From assembly GCA_030641425.1 (NCBI GenBank), contig DAOWHM010000027.1, forward strand, positions 1-8,273: DNA of 8,273 nt, given 5' to 3'. A program made the translations under genes and the position numbers. This document shows positions 6,642-8,273 of the stretch, piece by piece. Below the pieces are notes generated by a model that did not search any database, had not been told where the DNA came from, and saw nothing but the letters and a program-made list of their open reading frames with translations. Origin of the DNA: Candidatus Bathyarchaeota archaeon (GTDB lineage Archaea; Thermoproteota; Bathyarchaeia; Bathyarchaeales; SOJC01). Within the stretch, counting starts at the first letter, position 1; every line of letters starts with the position of its first letter.

Positions 6642-6779
6642 CTAATCCTCCCTTCCTTTGATTTTGTCGCTCATAGCTTCTATTAGCAATCCGATTTTGA
6701 AGACAACATAAGCCAACAGAATGATCACAATGAAGCTACCAAAGTCCTGCATTACTCGCAATAGTTCCGACAAAGTCAA
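6642..6779 (-). CDS. Small single-pass membrane protein upstream of the beta-propeller gene
   Basis: The 45-residue frame has an amphipathic start (MTLSELLRVMQDFG), one strong membrane helix at about residues 15-33 (SFIVIILLAYVVFKIGLLI) and a charged cytoplasm-like tail (EAMSDKIKGRED). That is the layout of a genuine small membrane protein, not a chance frame. The start is TTG 6779 with GGAGGGGTG upstream; ATG 6752 (36 residues) is an alternative, and would suit a nearly leaderless transcript from the TATA-like TATAAAAG. It ends 27 bases before the beta-propeller start on the same strand, so the two probably form an operon, and it may help anchor or export its neighbour (inference). I recognise no family. 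Confidence 0.55.
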   Translation of the reverse strand: MTLSELLRVMQDFGSFIVIILLAYVVFKIGLLIEAMSDKIKGRED

Positions 6780-6780
6780 C

Positions 6781-6797
6781 TTTTATACACCCCTCCT
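6781..6797 (-). promoter_or_regulatory. Overlapping ribosome binding site and TATA-like element for the small membrane protein operon
   Basis: On the minus strand AGGAGGGG (6797-6790) is followed by TG and then TATAAAAG (6788-6781), ending one base before the TTG start at 6779. As a Shine-Dalgarno site its GGGGTG part is eight bases from the TTG. As a TATA box it would start RNA near 6757-6760, just before the alternative ATG at 6752. The two readings imply different start codons. Confidence 0.4.
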
Positions 6798-7089
6798 ACA
6801 ATCTTGAGCTTCTCACAAATCTACTAAATGTTCCTGGATACTTAATGCCATGTTTTAGAACAAACTGTTCTAAAAGTAGAACAGTGCATACACACAAGGT
6901 TAAACGCAGTAGGAGAATAGGGTTGACCCTATATGCTTCAAAGATACTCTCAAGTATCCTTGCTTGAGCGTGTATATTTTTTGTATATTGGACTTTCCTG
7001 TATTGATCGCGCTTTGGATATGAGCATTCTGTGCAGCGCTTGAAGAACCTCAATTTTCTTAGAAGGACAAACGTTAATGTCGCTACCAT
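6796..7089 (-). CDS. Doubtful hypothetical membrane protein
   Basis: An open frame of 97 codons from ATG 7089 (or 103 from GTG 7107) has two hydrophobic parts, near the N-terminus (MVATLTFVLL) and at about residues 57-75 (NPILLLRLTLCVCTVLLLE), and one CTEC pair. It matches no family that I know, has no clear ribosome binding site and ends inside the ribosome binding site of the next gene. The inverted-repeat cluster at 6853-6975 lies within it, which is easier to explain if the DNA is regulatory or encodes an RNA. It may simply be a chance frame. Confidence 0.2.
   Translation of the reverse strand: MVATLTFVLLRKLRFFKRCTECSYPKRDQYRKVQYTKNIHAQARILESIFEAYRVNPILLLRLTLCVCTVLLLEQFVLKHGIKYPGTFSRFVRSSRL
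6853..6883. repeat. Three-half-site inverted repeat array (TAGAACA/TGTTCTA)
   Basis: TTTTAGAACA (6853-6862) and TGTTCTAAAA (6866-6875) form a perfect ten-base inverted repeat with the spacer AAC. A third half-site, TAGAACA (6877-6883), makes a second perfect inverted repeat of seven bases with the middle half-site (TGTTCTA 6866-6872, spacer AAAG). The first and third half-sites are direct copies 21 bases apart, two helical turns. The array lies about 75 bases upstream of the small membrane protein start, on the promoter side. It would suit a dimeric regulator binding cooperatively, or an RNA whose middle arm can pair either way. Confidence 0.7.
6888..6982. repeat. Nested inverted repeats ending in a T-run, possible structured RNA
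   Basis: ATACAC (6888-6893) can pair with GTGTAT (6970-6975), and CAAGG (6895-6899) with CCTTG (6958-6962). Inside lies a perfect seven-base hairpin, ATAGGGT/ACCCTAT (6917-6932, two-base spacer), and a six-base one, GATACT/AGTATC (6943-6958). CTCAAG/CTTGAG (6949-6954 and 6963-6968) is an alternative pairing. On the plus strand the set is followed by six T (6977-6982), as at an archaeal RNA 3' end. TGTATATT occurs twice (6971-6978, 6982-6989), eleven bases apart. No known RNA family is recognised. Confidence 0.4.
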
Positions 7090-7107
7090 TAATATTGCGA
7101 TCTTCAC

Positions 7108-7431
7108 TCTTCTCTATTATGTTTCAATCTCCATTCCTCAACTTTTTCACCAAGAGCTACCACTGTCATATGGCATTTGATGTGTATGGAAATGGTAAGC
7201 CTTTTCAGTCATATAGCTATGTCATACGCCTTGGCAAGAAACTGCTGGCTAGCCTGTCTACTCGATAATATACATGCATGACCTTGGGAACTTAATTCCA
7301 ATCAACATCGACCTCTAACGCTTTTCAAGAGAGATTTTTGGAGTTGACACGCGGACACAGAAGAGAAATCTTAAGAATTGTATTGTGAGGAGCATGATGA
7401 AAGAGTGTCTTTTTCAAAAGGTCACAATTTG
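7108..7431. other. Stretch without a supported gene
   Basis: No convincing gene is visible on either strand. A plus-strand frame ends at 7268, with an inner ATG at 7170 giving 32 residues (MAFDVYGNGKPFQSYSYVIR at its start); it has no ribosome binding site. A short palindrome, CATGCATG, lies at 7273-7280, and a hairpin with one bulge, TTGG-AA/TT-CCAA, at about 7284-7301 could serve as a weak transcript end. Confidence 0.35.
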
Positions 7432-7632
7432 TCAGACATGGTCGCTGATAGCCAAGTCCTGCTTTAGCAGTTTGATCTTCGCCTTTACAACATGTTCCAG
7501 CATTATGGCTTCAAGAAGTAACTCTCTTATTTGGCTCTCAGAAAGCGTTTTGAGCCTTTCGATCACCCTATCCGTTTTGTTCTCATCAAGAAGACTTAAA
7601 ATCTTAGACTTCTCGTCTACTGATAGGTTCAA
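7432..7632 (-). CDS. Small all-helical hypothetical protein
   Basis: The 66-residue product is strongly helical and charged, with regularly spaced leucines and isoleucines (KILSLLDENKTDRVIERLKT, ELLLEAIMLEHVVKAKIKLL), as in a two-helix bundle or a short coiled coil. It has no cysteines, signal or membrane helix, so a cytoplasmic partner-binding role is likely but unproven. Its plain, even codon use looks like real coding sequence. The only usable start is TTG 7632. The frame stays open upstream to the stop at 7669-7671, so the true N-terminus could be longer or broken. I recognise no family. The 41-codon membrane peptide lies 41 bases upstream on the same strand and may share a transcript. 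Confidence 0.5.
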   Translation of the reverse strand: MNLSVDEKSKILSLLDENKTDRVIERLKTLSESQIRELLLEAIMLEHVVKAKIKLLKQDLAISDHV

Positions 7633-7673
7633 ACTTGGGTGGACACCATAAAGAAATAGGCATTTCAGCTATA

Positions 7674-7799
7674 TCAGCATGGCAGTAACGAAGTTATAGA
7701 ATTATTCTCGGTTTTCTCTTCACCGTCGAGTTGCAGAATATATGGTCGGGCTAGCTTGCGCGCAAGAAAGGGCACCGAAAGAGCTACAACCATCATCAT
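7674..7799 (-). CDS. Possible 41-residue membrane peptide
   Basis: Three consecutive ATG codons (7799, 7796, 7793) open a frame with a short hydrophobic start (MMMVVALSVPFLA), a basic patch (RKLARPY) and an acidic, polar tail. It could be a small single-pass membrane protein. No ribosome binding site is visible, and a TATTATATTG element at 7812-7803 is too close to the start to be its TATA box. It may be cotranscribed with the 66-residue gene just downstream. Part of the frame covers the 12-base palindrome at 7755-7766. Confidence 0.25.
   Translation of the reverse strand: MMMVVALSVPFLARKLARPYILQLDGEEKTENNSITSLLPC
7755..7766. repeat. Perfect 12-base palindrome CTTGCGCGCAAG
   Basis: The sequence reads the same on both strands with no spacer. 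It lies 55 bases ahead of the Cys-rich plus-strand gene and inside the doubtful minus-strand membrane peptide. It could be a regulator site for the plus-strand gene, though no promoter geometry ties it to one. Confidence 0.4.
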
Positions 7800-7820
7800 G
7801 GACAATATAATAGACTTTGA

Positions 7821-8009
7821 TTGACACAGAACAATAACAAGGCAAAATTCCCAAACACGGTCAAACTCAAATGTGGATGCGAATATGAAGACCATGGTTG
7901 GATGCTCATAAGATTGAGCGAATGCCCAAAGCATAAGAAAAAACGAACAACACCAAGACCAAAAAGGCCAAAAGCAGAATGCGTCAGAGCTGGCGGAAGA
8001 TACGACTAA
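7821..8009 (+). CDS. Small Cys-rich zinc-ribbon-like protein
   Basis: The 62-residue product carries a compact metal-knuckle pattern: KLKCGCEY (Cys18, Cys20), then after 14 residues ECPKHKKK (Cys35, His38), followed by a lysine- and arginine-rich tail (RTTPRPKRPKAECVRAGGRY) with a further Cys. A Cys-x-Cys and Cys-x-x-His pair would bind one zinc, and the basic tail suggests contact with nucleic acid (inference). The TTG at 7821 directly follows an in-frame TGA and has no ribosome binding site, so the start is uncertain. An ATG at 7798 in another frame (MDNIIDFD) could be the true start if there is a one-base frameshift. A TATA-like AATATAATA at 7804-7812 is too close to serve this start. I recognise no named family. 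Confidence 0.5.
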   Translation: MTQNNNKAKFPNTVKLKCGCEYEDHGWMLIRLSECPKHKKKRTTPRPKRPKAECVRAGGRYD

Positions 8010-8029
8010 CGCAGATAATATTTGGACAC

Positions 8030-8041
8030 ATGCGTACGCAT
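8030..8041. repeat. Perfect 12-base palindrome ATGCGTACGCAT
   Basis: The palindrome lies in the 72-base gap between the convergent 3' ends of the Cys-rich gene (+) and the edge gene (-). An eight-base palindrome, CGGGCCCG, is 28 bases further right (8070-8077). Between two gene ends an operator is unlikely; a transcript-end structure or a protein site unrelated to initiation is possible. Confidence 0.4.
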
Positions 8042-8081
8042 ATTGAGTTTAATGCTTTATTCATTGCTTCGGGCCCGCCTT

Positions 8082-8273
8082 TTAGAAACTTCTCTTACCA
8101 AGAGCATTAATTAGATACCTTTTCGTTCTGTCATCAAGATTAAAGTAATAAACTCTTCCAGCAATTTTTCTACGTTTTATTTGACGCCTTTTAGCCAAAT
8201 CGCTTAAAACCTCTTTCTCTCGCTCATCAAATTGATCTTCAGAAATCAACGCGTCTCCTTGACACTTCAAGAG
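8082..8273 (-). CDS. Partial gene, winged-helix-like C-terminal region
   Basis: The frame is open to the window edge, so at least the N-terminus is missing. The visible 63 codons include ALISEDQFDEREKEVLSDLA, then KRRQIKRRKIAGRVYYFNLD and a short final helix, DRTKRYLINALGKRSF. A helix, a basic second helix and a GRVYYF hairpin resemble the recognition helix and wing of a winged helix-turn-helix domain, pointing to a DNA-binding regulator (inference). The TTG at 8270 could be a start, but the codon before it is also open and no ribosome binding site can be seen, so I treat the gene as truncated. The family cannot be named from this fragment. Confidence 0.5.
   Translation of the reverse strand, partial: LLKCQGDALISEDQFDEREKEVLSDLAKRRQIKRRKIAGRVYYFNLDDRTKRYLINALGKRSF

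Noticed and set aside
6632..6652. A strong plus-strand AGGAGGTAA and a five-base GGAGG/CCTCC hairpin
   Set aside because: No plus-strand start codon lies at a usable distance; the sequence falls in the short gap of a minus-strand operon.
7077..7268. A 63-codon plus-strand frame, with an inner ATG at 7170
   Set aside because: No ribosome binding site, TATA box or family match; probably chance.
7385..7651. An 88-codon plus-strand frame
   Set aside because: It is serine- and phenylalanine-rich and antisense to the more protein-like 66-residue minus-strand gene.

Overview
The window looks like chromosomal DNA of an uncultured archaeon, possibly a Bathyarchaeia-like member of the Thermoproteota; the lineage is a guess. 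Three things support an archaeon: a secreted PF09826-type beta-propeller protein, archaeal-style TATA boxes about 25 bases ahead of plausible transcript starts, and the mix of a HypE hydrogenase maturase, a DUF998 membrane protein, a SixA-like phosphatase and a stand-alone YHS protein. The DNA is moderately AT-rich, and gene density is low because some intergenic stretches hold decayed or unassignable sequence.

Layout, left to right. Bases 1-430 hold no convincing gene; they lead into hypE (431-1489, +), whose product builds the cyanide ligand of [NiFe]-hydrogenase and keeps its C-terminal catalytic cysteine. A six-helix DUF998 membrane protein follows (1742-2290, +). Bases 2455-2946 (+) are the wreck of a DUF362-family gene, with frameshifts, three internal stops and a large internal deletion; its TATA box and ribosome binding site can still be seen. 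Next is an intact 50-residue YHS metal-binding protein (3141-3293, +).

The middle of the window is on the minus strand: a hot-dog (4HBT) thioesterase (3597-4028), a SixA-like histidine phosphatase (4083-4550), the 600-residue secreted beta-propeller protein (4812-6614) and, directly upstream of it, a 45-residue single-pass membrane protein (6642-6779). The last two look like one transcription unit. Upstream of that unit, 6853-6982 carries an unusual cluster of perfect inverted repeats. It includes a three-half-site TAGAACA/TGTTCTA array and a nested, foldable segment ending in a T-run, so it is either an operator region or a structured RNA.

The right end (7100-8273) holds small genes of low to moderate confidence: a 66-residue helical protein (-), a 41-residue membrane peptide (-), a 62-residue Cys-rich zinc-ribbon-like protein (+) and, cut by the window edge, the C-terminal part of a lysine/arginine-rich winged-helix-like protein (-). 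Perfect 12-base palindromes lie at 7755-7766 and 8030-8041.

No CRISPR array, tRNA, rRNA, insertion sequence or phage gene was recognised. Apart from the beta-propeller pair, the genes do not make an obvious single pathway. HypE implies that the host has a [NiFe]-hydrogenase and other hyp genes outside the window.
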